A DNA stretch of 64,000 nt from JAIVGV01 sp032229975 (GTDB lineage Bacteria; Acidobacteriota; Blastocatellia; Pyrinomonadales; Pyrinomonadaceae): NCBI GenBank assembly GCA_032229975.1, contig JAVXVG010000001.1, positions 1 to 64,000 on the forward strand, in the 5' to 3' direction. Numbering within the stretch: position 1 is the first letter of the stretch; each line of letters starts with the position of its first letter. The position numbers and the translations under genes are program-made. The notes beneath the pieces are model-generated. The model had not been told where the DNA came from and made no database searches. It was given only the letters and a program-made list of their open reading frames with translations. Shown here one piece after another: positions 9,408 to 17,318 of the stretch.

Positions 9408-10586
9408 TCAGGGCCTGACCTTGATCTTCCACGTGTCGCCGCCGGTGAAGTTGTCGGGGTAGCGACGCTGCCGGGCCATCCTGAGCGCAAGGGCCTCGTA
9501 TGCGTCCGCCCCAGCGCGCGGATTCAGCACGCGCGCTTCGGTCACTTGCCCGTTCTTCACTTCCATCAAGACGTGCACGACGTAGCCGCCCGACGACGCG
9601 GCCGAACGATCACTCGCGCTACGCCCATCGCGTGAAGATGCGACGACGCCCGGCTGCGACTGCCGCGCCGCGCGTTCCGACTTCTTCGATGCACGCGCTA
9701 TCTGAGATGAAGAATCACGGGCTGGCCCGACTGCGCCCGTTCTCTGATCCTGCTTGGCGATCTGATCTTGCTTCGCTGTCTCTTGCTTCACCGTCGATGA
9801 TGTATTCGCTGCGCCCGTCGCAGACGTGTCCGTCGTATCATTCACACCTGTTGCCCCGGTCGTCGCATTCGCGACGTTGTTTGTCGGGCCGGTCACTTCA
9901 GGCTTCGCGATGGTTTGCGCGTTCTGCGTCGCGTCAGCGTTCGCACGACGATGTAGATCGATGATGGCTTGCAGCGCGGTGATCGCCGTGAGACCGACGA
10001 GGAAGCTGATGACGACGGCGTAGATCATGCGCTCGCGCGAGAAGCGTCGCGAAGTGTGTGCGATGGCCGCCTCGACCGCAGTGAGGCGCGCTTCCAAAGG
10101 CGCGGTAAGCTGAGCGGCGGCGTTGGGCTCGAGACGCACGAGCGCGTTCTGCGGCGCGGGCGTAAGCGCAGGCACGGCAGGCTGCAACGCGGGCGCAACT
10201 GCCGCCCCAACGTTGCGCGCATCGCTTCCCGCGAGCCTGATCTCCGAGAGACCTTCGCGGCGCGGGACTTCGATCAAGTCCTGCACGAACTTCTGCCCCT
10301 GCCGGTCGATGCTGCGTTCGGGCGGGCGCACGAGCGGGTTGAAGTTGAATGCTGCCCCGCGCAGAGAGAGAGCGGCATAGAGAGCTTCGACGCCGCGCAA
10401 ACTTCCGAGTTGCGCATCGACGAGCTGGCCCTCTTCAAAGAAGAACGAGCCGGGCGAATCTGGATATTCGACCTGCAAGCGACCGGACTTTCGCTGCGCT
10501 CGCAGCGTGCGCATGAGATCGGGCAGAGGTCTCTCGTCGAGATGGCCCGTTAAGACGACGAAGTGCGTGCGCTCTACGTTTTCCAA
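9408..10586 (-). CDS. DUF4388 - transmembrane - TonB-C-like fusion protein
   Basis: A 392-residue protein in three parts. Residues 10-110 match the DUF4388 (PatA-type) pattern, with LRAQRKSGRLQVEY and FFFEEGQLVDAQLGSLRG. One TM helix follows near 187-207 (YAVVISFLVGLTAITALQAI), then a long Ala/Thr/Gln-rich periplasmic linker. The C-terminal 60 residues resemble a TonB-C fold (VVHVLMEVKNGQVTEARVL, ending DTWKIKVRP). DUF4388 domains are common in gliding and social-motility regulators and c-di-GMP-related proteins of delta-proteobacteria and relatives. The protein could couple a cytoplasmic sensor to the envelope. It lies 45 bp after the preceding gene and 18 bp before the next. Confidence 0.75.
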   Translation of the reverse strand: MENVERTHFVVLTGHLDERPLPDLMRTLRAQRKSGRLQVEYPDSPGSFFFEEGQLVDAQLGSLRGVEALYAALSLRGAAFNFNPLVRPPERSIDRQGQKFVQDLIEVPRREGLSEIRLAGSDARNVGAAVAPALQPAVPALTPAPQNALVRLEPNAAAQLTAPLEARLTAVEAAIAHTSRRFSRERMIYAVVISFLVGLTAITALQAIIDLHRRANADATQNAQTIAKPEVTGPTNNVANATTGATGVNDTTDTSATGAANTSSTVKQETAKQDQIAKQDQRTGAVGPARDSSSQIARASKKSERAARQSQPGVVASSRDGRSASDRSAASSGGYVVHVLMEVKNGQVTEARVLNPRAGADAYEALALRMARQRRYPDNFTGGDTWKIKVRP

Positions 10587-10631
10587 TGCTCTGGCTTCCT
10601 GATGATGAAAGTGTCGCCGCGAGAGAGGGTC

Positions 10632-11624
10632 TCACGGCGCGAAGTAGAAACCGAAGTTGAGACGCCCGCGCGCCCTCACCGGATGGCCCTCGGAGTAGAA
10701 GGGGAAGAAGGTGGCGCGGCGCGCAGCGTCCTCTGCCGCTTGCCCTAGAACTCGCGGCGCGTCCTGCGCTCTCGCCTCGACGACGAGGCCAGTCTGATCA
10801 ACTACGACTTCGACCGACACTGTGACAGGCTTGTCGAGCCGTCGCCCTGCTACGCGGAAAGCCGGAGGCGGCAAAGACGTGGCGCGGTCGTTGAGCACGC
10901 CGACCTCTATCTCGCGCGCGCTTGCGTGGGCCACTCGCGCGCCTTCCGCGCGAGGCGCAACTCGCTCGACGCGCGCCGTATCGCCTTCGATGCGCGGCGC
11001 ACCGCGATGAACATCGTCGGCTTTCTTCTCGGCGGCTGCGTCGGTTGCACTGTTTGATGTTCTTGCGGCGGGCCCGTCGGTCGCGTAGTAAGTGATCGAG
11101 CGGTTCGTGATCTCGATGGGCTCGTAGGCGATCTTGCCCGCGCTCAAGACTGCAAGCGATGCGGTCATCTTCACCCAGTTGCCGAAAGCGTCGAACTCAT
11201 ACTTGTAGATCGTTCTGCTCAGCGTCGCGCCGTGCGTGTCGCGCAAGATCGTTTCGGCGAGATTGCCCTGCGCGTCGTAGCTGTGAACTTCCTGCCCCGC
11301 CGCGTTCGAGACGACGGGGAAGGTCTCGTTCTCCGCGCGATGCCCGCGCTCGTCGTAGAGCGTGCGCTCAAGAACGGAGCGCGACTTCTCGACCACCGCG
11401 CCGCCCTTCAACTCGACCTTCACGACCTCCGTCTCGACGCGGCGCACCGCACCCTTCAAACCGTCGCGCTCGCGCGTGCTATCGAGGAAGACGACGGGCG
11501 CGGCGGCCGGTGTGCGCTTGCCCGATTCGGCGCGGTGGCGACTGCCCTGTGCCTGCGCGCAGACGCAGGCGACGAGGAGACCGAGGGCGACGGACGGGAA
11601 TGGCTTTGGTGTTCGGCAGATCAC
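10632..11624 (-). CDS. secreted YD-repeat-like / TonB-C-like protein
   Basis: The likely start is GTG at 11624, which places a signal peptide (FPSVALGLLVACVCAQAQG) at the N-terminus; an upstream extension of the open frame has no such sense. The 330-residue product has a middle region with YD-type strands (ERTLYDERGHRAE, HSYDAQGNLAETI, YKYEFDAFGNWVK). Its C-terminal domain is TonB-C-like (VSVEVVVDQTGLVVEARAQDA ... ATFFPFYSEGHPVRARGRLNF). It is probably periplasmic or on the outer membrane. It is the first gene of the operon that continues with the DUF4388 fusion. The molecular role is unknown. Confidence 0.7.
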   Translation of the reverse strand: MICRTPKPFPSVALGLLVACVCAQAQGSRHRAESGKRTPAAAPVVFLDSTRERDGLKGAVRRVETEVVKVELKGGAVVEKSRSVLERTLYDERGHRAENETFPVVSNAAGQEVHSYDAQGNLAETILRDTHGATLSRTIYKYEFDAFGNWVKMTASLAVLSAGKIAYEPIEITNRSITYYATDGPAARTSNSATDAAAEKKADDVHRGAPRIEGDTARVERVAPRAEGARVAHASAREIEVGVLNDRATSLPPPAFRVAGRRLDKPVTVSVEVVVDQTGLVVEARAQDAPRVLGQAAEDAARRATFFPFYSEGHPVRARGRLNFGFYFAP

Positions 11625-11865
11625 GACAGGAGTCTCGCGAGCCGGGCGGTGAAAATCGTTCGCGCGCAATCTACCACAAAATAGCGCACATGGATAGCCC
11701 TCGCCACCCAGTATGTTGGGGCTGAGTTGATTTCCGTTGAAGCCGACTCGCACCCGTTGGATAGGCACACGACGCGCCTCGAAGATCAACAGCGCGGATT
11801 TTGATCTCTATCTCGCGCGGGCCATCTTCGGGGCGCATGCTTCGTCGCCTGTTATCGATCAGTTT

Positions 11866-14124
11866 TCATTTTGCGTCGGGTGGGACGGCGGCTGCGTTGC
11901 CGTTCAAGTAGCGGTCGAACCAGTAGAGTTGCCAGTTCATGCTTTCGACCAAGTGCTTCGGCTCGCCCGTGCGTGTGAGATTGTGATTCTCGCGCGGGAA
12001 GATGACGAGCTCAGATGTCACGCCGTAGTGCTGCATGGCCCGGAACCATTGCTCGCCCTGTTCGAGCGGCACGCGGTAGTCGTTATCGGAGTGGAGTATG
12101 AGGATCGGTGTCTTGACGTTGCGCGCATACTTGAGCGGCGAGCGATCCCAGTAGAGATCGAATCGCTCGAAGAGGTCGCCGCCGAAGTCGGGCGAGTGAC
12201 CATAAGCTCCGTCGCGCGTCCCTTCGTCGCTGATAAAGTTGACGACGCTGCGAAGCGTCACGGCGGCCTTGAAGATGTTCGTGTGGCCGACGATCCAGTT
12301 CGTCATGAAGCCGCCGTATGAGCCGCCGGTGACGCCCAAGCGATCCCGATCAATCCACGGGTAACGCTTGAGCGCGGCTTCGACGCCGTTCATTACATCC
12401 TGATAATCTTTGCCGCCCCACTCGCCCTCGATGCCGCGCTCGAACTTCTGCCCGTAGCCTGTCGAGCCGCGCGGATTCGTAAACAGAACCGCATACCCCT
12501 TCGCGGCATAGACCTGAAACTCCTGATACCAATCGACGCCGTACTGGCCGGCGGGGCCACCATGCACGCTCAAGATCAAGGGGTACTTCTTCCTCTCTTG
12601 CCAGCCCGCAGGCTTGACGAGGAAGCCGTCAACGTCCCAATCGTCCGCGCTCTTGTAGGTGAAACGCTCAACGTCCTGAAGCTGCAACTGAGACCACAGA
12701 CGTTGATTGAGGTGCGTGAGTTGTCGCTCGTTTCCACCCGCGAGGTCTGCGACGTAGAGATCGTCGAGGTGTTTGAAGTCGTTGGCGGTGTAAGCCATCT
12801 CACGCGCGCCATCGTCGATGTCAACGTTGTGCACGGCGCGTGGGCCCTTTGTCACTTGCCGGACTTCGCCGCTCGCGACATCGACGCGGAAGAGTTGATA
12901 CTCGCCTTTCACTCCGGTCTCGAAGAAGATCGCGCGACCACGTTCAGCCCACATGAGATTCGACGGGATGAGATCGAGCGAGCGCGCGGCGAGTCGCGAA
13001 GGCGAGCCGCCGGTCAAAGGCGCGAGCCAGATTTTCGGATGGTCGCGCTCGTGAATCGCGCCGGTGAAAGCGATCCACTTGCCGTCGGGCGACCAGCGAG
13101 GCGAAGCATCCTCTTCGTCGTGATCGGAAATGCGCGTGAGCGCACCCGTGCCGTCTGCGTTGATGGCCCACACGTCCGTGTTGCGGCTCTCGTCGAAGGC
13201 GTGGCCCGTGCGATCCGAGACGAACGCGATCTTTCGTCCGTCGGGCGACCACTGCGGATCGGTGTCGTTCCACTCGTCGCCGGAAGTGATCTGCTTCGCG
13301 TTTCCATTAGCAACGTCGGCGACGAAGAGGTGGCTGCGCTTGTCGTCGAACCAACCCGTGTCGTTGAACTTGTACGACGGGTGCTTGTAGTGACGCACAT
13401 CGCTCGAAACCGCGCGCGCGTCGCTCTGGCCTGTGCGACTCAAGAGCACCAAGCGCGTGCCGTCGGGCGACCATTGAAAACTCGCGACGCCATTCTTCAA
13501 GTTCGTTACGCGACGCGCTTCGCCACCGTCGAGCGTGAGCAGATAGACCTGCGTGCGCGGTGTTTCAGGCACGCTCGCGGTCGCTTGTGCGCTCGACACG
13601 CCGGGCGTCGTCGGCGAGAGTAGAGGGCCTGCGGGCGACGAAGAAGGCAACGGCGTCTGCGTCGTGCCCGGCACGTTCGGCGAAGCGGGATTCTGCGAGC
13701 TTTGCGTGGCGGACGAAGAAGTGTTTGAAGAATTTGACGAGGGCGCAGAGTTCTGCGCCAGTGGGCCACCCGCAGCATCGGGCCGCGCGGAGAGAAATGC
13801 GAGAGAGCGTCCGTCGGGCGACCAGCGTGGCGAGTTGGAAGACTGTGGACTCGCGGTGAACTGTCGCGGCGCATTGCTTCCATCAGTCGTCGCGACCCAG
13901 ATGTTCGAGACGCGTCGATTCTGTCTCTGGTCAACCGTCGTCAAGACGTAAGCGACCAACTTGCCGTCGGGCGAGAGTTGCGGATCGCCCAAGAACTCAA
14001 ACGCGAAATAGTCTTCCGGCGTGATGCCGCGCCGTTTCATTTCACCCTGCGCGCGCAATGCTGGCGTGTGCAGCACGAGCGCGCACACGATGAGCAGAGA
14101 GATGGCTATTGAAGTTTTCTTCAT
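11866..14124 (-). CDS. S9 family peptidase (acylaminoacyl-peptidase/prolyl oligopeptidase type), secreted
   Basis: A 752-residue serine peptidase. The ATG at 14124 follows a TGAGGAAAAA site and starts a signal peptide (KKTSIAISLLIVCALVLH). The N-terminal beta-propeller has at least five PD40 blades (LSPDGKLVAYV, WSPDGRSLAFLS, WSPDGTRLVLLS, WSPDGRKIAFVSDR, WSPDGKWIAFTG). The alpha/beta-hydrolase domain carries Ser602 in GGSYGGFMTNW, Asp in LHSDNDYRVP and His in ENHNLTRTGEP, so the triad is complete. A Ser/Pro/Thr-rich insert of about 75 residues interrupts the propeller between blades 2 and 3. It probably degrades peptides in the periplasm. A second S9 gene follows upstream on the same strand. 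Confidence 0.93.
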   Translation of the reverse strand: MKKTSIAISLLIVCALVLHTPALRAQGEMKRRGITPEDYFAFEFLGDPQLSPDGKLVAYVLTTVDQRQNRRVSNIWVATTDGSNAPRQFTASPQSSNSPRWSPDGRSLAFLSARPDAAGGPLAQNSAPSSNSSNTSSSATQSSQNPASPNVPGTTQTPLPSSSPAGPLLSPTTPGVSSAQATASVPETPRTQVYLLTLDGGEARRVTNLKNGVASFQWSPDGTRLVLLSRTGQSDARAVSSDVRHYKHPSYKFNDTGWFDDKRSHLFVADVANGNAKQITSGDEWNDTDPQWSPDGRKIAFVSDRTGHAFDESRNTDVWAINADGTGALTRISDHDEEDASPRWSPDGKWIAFTGAIHERDHPKIWLAPLTGGSPSRLAARSLDLIPSNLMWAERGRAIFFETGVKGEYQLFRVDVASGEVRQVTKGPRAVHNVDIDDGAREMAYTANDFKHLDDLYVADLAGGNERQLTHLNQRLWSQLQLQDVERFTYKSADDWDVDGFLVKPAGWQERKKYPLILSVHGGPAGQYGVDWYQEFQVYAAKGYAVLFTNPRGSTGYGQKFERGIEGEWGGKDYQDVMNGVEAALKRYPWIDRDRLGVTGGSYGGFMTNWIVGHTNIFKAAVTLRSVVNFISDEGTRDGAYGHSPDFGGDLFERFDLYWDRSPLKYARNVKTPILILHSDNDYRVPLEQGEQWFRAMQHYGVTSELVIFPRENHNLTRTGEPKHLVESMNWQLYWFDRYLNGNAAAVPPDAK

Positions 14125-14232
14125 CGAATTTTTCCTCACGCTCTGATTCATGCGGTCGATCAACTCTCCGACGAGCAAGCCACTGTCAACGCGAACTCAA
14201 CTCACAGCATGCGATCGATTTCCAAGATGGAT

Positions 14233-16884
14233 TTAACGACCGCGACTCCTGTGGCCCGTGCCCGCAGCGTTCGTCGCTTCGAGCGGCTTGAGGTTCGTCT
14301 CGAACAGTTTGAGGATGCGCTTGTACTCGTCCGCCCAGCTCGTCTCGCGCTCGAAGGAGTGATCTTCGACCGGGTACATCGCCAGCTCCCAGTTCTCTTT
14401 TCTAAGTTCGATCAGTTTTTGCGCGAGTCGCACGGAGTCTTGAAAGTTAACGTTCGTATCGACAACGCCGTGACAGATCAGGAGCGCGCCTTTCAACCCT
14501 TGCGCGTGGTAGATCGGCGAGCTGCGTTCGTAAGCCTCCCGGTCGGACTGCGGCAAGTTCAAGATGTTCGCAGTGTAAGGATGATTGTAGTGGGCCCAGT
14601 CGGTGACGGGCCTGAGAGCTGCACCGGCCGCGAACACGTCGGGCTCTGTGAACATAGCCATCAAAGTGATGAAGCCGCCGTATGAGCCGCCGTAGAGACC
14701 GACGCGTTTTGGATCGACGCCGTGCTGCTTGACGAGGTAGTTAACGGCATCGACGTGATCGGTCAAGTCCTTGCCGCCCATGAAGCGATAGATGCCTGTG
14801 CGCCAATCGCGCCCGTAGCCAGACGAGCCGCGATAGTCGATGTCCATCACGAGGAAACCATGCTCCATGAGCAGGTGATGAAACATGTACTCGCGATAAT
14901 AGTTGCTCCACCACTTGTGAACGTTCTGTAGATAGCCCGCGCCGTGGACGAAGATGACGGCCGGGCCGCCCGTGCGCCAGTTCGCGGGCTTGTAGAGGTG
15001 GGCATAGACGGTCGCGCCGTCGCGCGCTTTGAAATCGACGATGGGCGTGTCGATCCAGTTGTAGGTGAAGAATTCAGGCGTCGGTGAAGTCGTGATCTGT
15101 TTGGCTTGCGCGCCCGGCGTCATCGCTTCGAGATACAGCTCAGGTGGCTTGTTGCTGTAGGAGCGTATGACGGCGAGCATCTGTTCATCGGGCGAGATGT
15201 TCGTTTGATTGTTGCCCGCCATCGACGTGATGCGCGTGCGCGGGCCGCCGTCCGTTGGCATGGAATAAAAGTGTCGCTCGAAGAAGCTGCCCTCGCTCGA
15301 AGTGAAATAAAATTTCGTCTTGTCATCAGACAGACTCACGTCCGAGACTTCAAACTTGCCGGAGGTCAACTGCATGGGCGCGCTGCTGCCGTCCGCAGAG
15401 ATCGTGTAGAGGTGCGACCAGCCATCGCGCTCGGAGATGAAATAGACGCGCCTGTTATCGGGCAGCCAACCGAGCGTGAACGCGCCGGGGCCATCAACCC
15501 ACGCATCGTCGTGAACCGTAGCTAAAACTTTCGTCTTGCCCGTGTTGGGATCGAGCAGCATCACCCAGCGATCTTTGTTGTCGGCCGAACGCGCGAGCAT
15601 CGCCGCGCTCCGTCCATCATCTGACCATTGCAACTGCGAGAGCTGCACGTCGCGGTCGCGCTGCTGCGACTGGACACCTTGCTGCCGCTCGGTCTGCGTA
15701 CGCGGCGGCTGCGACTGTGTGCCCTGCTGCTGCTGTTGCGATTGCTGCTGCGTCTGTTGTCCCGACTGCTGCGTCGTGTCTCCGCGCTCGCGCTGCGTCT
15801 GCTCGCTCGCGTTGCCCTCGGTGCGCGTGTTGATGCGCGGCGCGACCTCGACGCGTTGACCGTGATCGATCTGTTTGGCGTCGCCTGTCTCGACGTTGAT
15901 GATCATTTGTCGCGTCCGGCCCTGCACGTCGCCGACCTTCGTCCGGCCCGGTATGTCTTCGGTGTAGCCGGAGTCCGAGACGTAGTTCGGCACAATCGTG
16001 TTGCGCGCGCCCGCCGCAGGCTCGCCGATGGTCGCGACGATGTATGCGCCGTCCGGCGAGAGCGAGAGATTGAGCACGCTCTGGCCCGCAGGCAGATTCA
16101 GGGGCTTGCGCTTCTCCTTCGCCTTGCTCTTCGCTTCTTGCTGCTCGCGCGCTTCCGTTCTCTCGCGCACCGCGTCGATCAACTCGCGCTCCTCCTTGCG
16201 CACCGTCTCCTGACTCTCCGATCCACTGCCCTGCGCGCCAACCGCCGCGCTGATGCCGACGCCGCCGCGTTGACCTCCGCCTCCGCCCGCGAGTTGCGGC
16301 TGAGGGCCACCCGCGCCCGCCGCGCGTATGTCTGTCAACTGTTCGAGCGAGCCGGTGTCGAGCGACATCACGTAGAGATTGCCCGCGCGCGTGAAGGAGA
16401 CGCGACGCTGATCGTGCGTGAAGTGTGGATTCAGCTCCGCGTCGGTCGTGCGCGTGAGTTGCCTGCGCGTGCCCGACCTGTGATCGTAGATGAAGATGTC
16501 GCCGTCTTCGGCGAAGACCGTCAACGTCTTGTCCTTCGACAACTCGCCGTTCGCGGGCGGTGCGCTCTTCAACTCTTCATCGGAGAGCTTGTGCAAATTC
16601 GTCCCGTCGCGGTTGACGACGTACCAGTCCATCTCTTTGAGTCGCGGCTCGCTCGCCTGCTTCCAACGGAAATAAATTTTCTGACTGTCCTCAGACCAGT
16701 GCGCGTCCGCAGGCGGGTAGCCGACGAGCGCGGGGCCCCTCATGATGCTATCGACCGTCAACTCAAATTTCTTCGCGGGCTGCGTTGTCGTCTGCACTGC
16801 AACTTGCGCGAGCGCGGCTCGCGGCACGAGCAGCAACGCGACGCATAACGCAACGAGCGCGCGACGCGACTGTCTATTCTTCAT
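14233..16884 (-). CDS. S9 family peptidase (DPP IV-like), secreted
   Basis: An 883-residue serine peptidase with signal peptide (ALVALCVALLLVPRAALAQ). A DPP IV-type propeller N-terminal region precedes the hydrolase domain, which has Ser734 in LYGGSYGGFITL, Asp in HGVVDTNVNF and His in EDHSFERE. Two low-complexity inserts stand out: a Gly/Gln/Glu/Lys-rich stretch near residues 195-255 and a Gln-rich run near 360-410. Both probably loop out of the propeller. It likely releases dipeptides or short peptides outside the cytoplasm. It lies about 110 bp from the other S9 gene on the same strand; the two may share peptide-scavenging duties. Confidence 0.92.
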   Translation of the reverse strand: MKNRQSRRALVALCVALLLVPRAALAQVAVQTTTQPAKKFELTVDSIMRGPALVGYPPADAHWSEDSQKIYFRWKQASEPRLKEMDWYVVNRDGTNLHKLSDEELKSAPPANGELSKDKTLTVFAEDGDIFIYDHRSGTRRQLTRTTDAELNPHFTHDQRRVSFTRAGNLYVMSLDTGSLEQLTDIRAAGAGGPQPQLAGGGGGQRGGVGISAAVGAQGSGSESQETVRKEERELIDAVRERTEAREQQEAKSKAKEKRKPLNLPAGQSVLNLSLSPDGAYIVATIGEPAAGARNTIVPNYVSDSGYTEDIPGRTKVGDVQGRTRQMIINVETGDAKQIDHGQRVEVAPRINTRTEGNASEQTQRERGDTTQQSGQQTQQQSQQQQQGTQSQPPRTQTERQQGVQSQQRDRDVQLSQLQWSDDGRSAAMLARSADNKDRWVMLLDPNTGKTKVLATVHDDAWVDGPGAFTLGWLPDNRRVYFISERDGWSHLYTISADGSSAPMQLTSGKFEVSDVSLSDDKTKFYFTSSEGSFFERHFYSMPTDGGPRTRITSMAGNNQTNISPDEQMLAVIRSYSNKPPELYLEAMTPGAQAKQITTSPTPEFFTYNWIDTPIVDFKARDGATVYAHLYKPANWRTGGPAVIFVHGAGYLQNVHKWWSNYYREYMFHHLLMEHGFLVMDIDYRGSSGYGRDWRTGIYRFMGGKDLTDHVDAVNYLVKQHGVDPKRVGLYGGSYGGFITLMAMFTEPDVFAAGAALRPVTDWAHYNHPYTANILNLPQSDREAYERSSPIYHAQGLKGALLICHGVVDTNVNFQDSVRLAQKLIELRKENWELAMYPVEDHSFERETSWADEYKRILKLFETNLKPLEATNAAGTGHRSRGR

Positions 16885-16978
16885 GCTCCACCTTTTGCTT
16901 CGGATGATTCGATAGGACTAACATTCCACACGCGCGAGCCATACGACCCTCATAGCCTTCGCGCGATGGAGAAACGGA

Positions 16979-17143
16979 TTGAGCCAACGCGAGCCGGATG
17001 ATACACCAAAACCTGACGACACGCCGATGCACGAGCGTGGGCCCGGCCGCTACTACTACGACGACGCGACAGGCTACGAGATTTACAAGCCGGATGATGA
17101 AGAGGATGACGATGACGAGGAGCAGGTAGAGACGAACAATTAA
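16979..17143 (+). CDS. 54-residue acidic protein, unknown function
   Basis: Starts at TTG 16979 with GGAG seven bases upstream (16968-16971) and stops at TAA 17141-17143. The sequence is hydrophilic, with repeated Asp/Pro (EPDDTPKPDDTP), a central GPGRYYYDDATGYEIYKP and an Asp/Glu-rich tail. The YYYDDATGYEIY segment is not low complexity, and the ribosome-site spacing is ideal, so I take it as real. It stands alone between a divergent S9 gene and convergent typA. Function unknown; an acidic nucleic-acid mimic or metal-buffering role would be speculation. Confidence 0.55.
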   Translation: MSQREPDDTPKPDDTPMHERGPGRYYYDDATGYEIYKPDDEEDDDDEEQVETNN

Positions 17144-17145
17144 CT

Positions 17146-17311
17146 ACGGAGGACGCGGAAGGCCACAGAGGAAAGCATTTGAAATCTAAAATCTCAAATG
17201 CGGAATCTCAAATTTGAAGTATGGACTTTGGAATACAGAATTTTAAATCCGAAATCTGAAATACGACATTTGAAACCTCAGCTCGTCTTCCCTCCGTGCG
17301 CTCCGTGGTGA
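17146..17311. repeat. nested word-repeat hairpin between small acidic gene and typA
   Basis: The gap between the two convergent stops is almost all repeat. The outer arms ACGGAGGACGCGGAAGG and CCTCCGTGCGCTCCGTGG pair approximately. The AT-rich interior is made of AATCTGAAAT/AATCTCAAAT words. The outer words match those after eno; the inner words match the hairpin at 23761-23816. Confidence 0.7.
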
Positions 17312-17318
17312 AACGCCC

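Noticed and set aside
12562..13623. Plus-strand open frame of 353 codons opposite the first S9 peptidase
   Set aside because: Antisense to PD40 blades and lacks any family signature or ribosome site.
15628..16848. Long plus-strand open frame (406 codons) opposite the S9 peptidase
   Set aside because: Arg/Leu-rich composition with no motif; it is the complement of a well-supported peptidase gene and arises from GC-rich codon bias.
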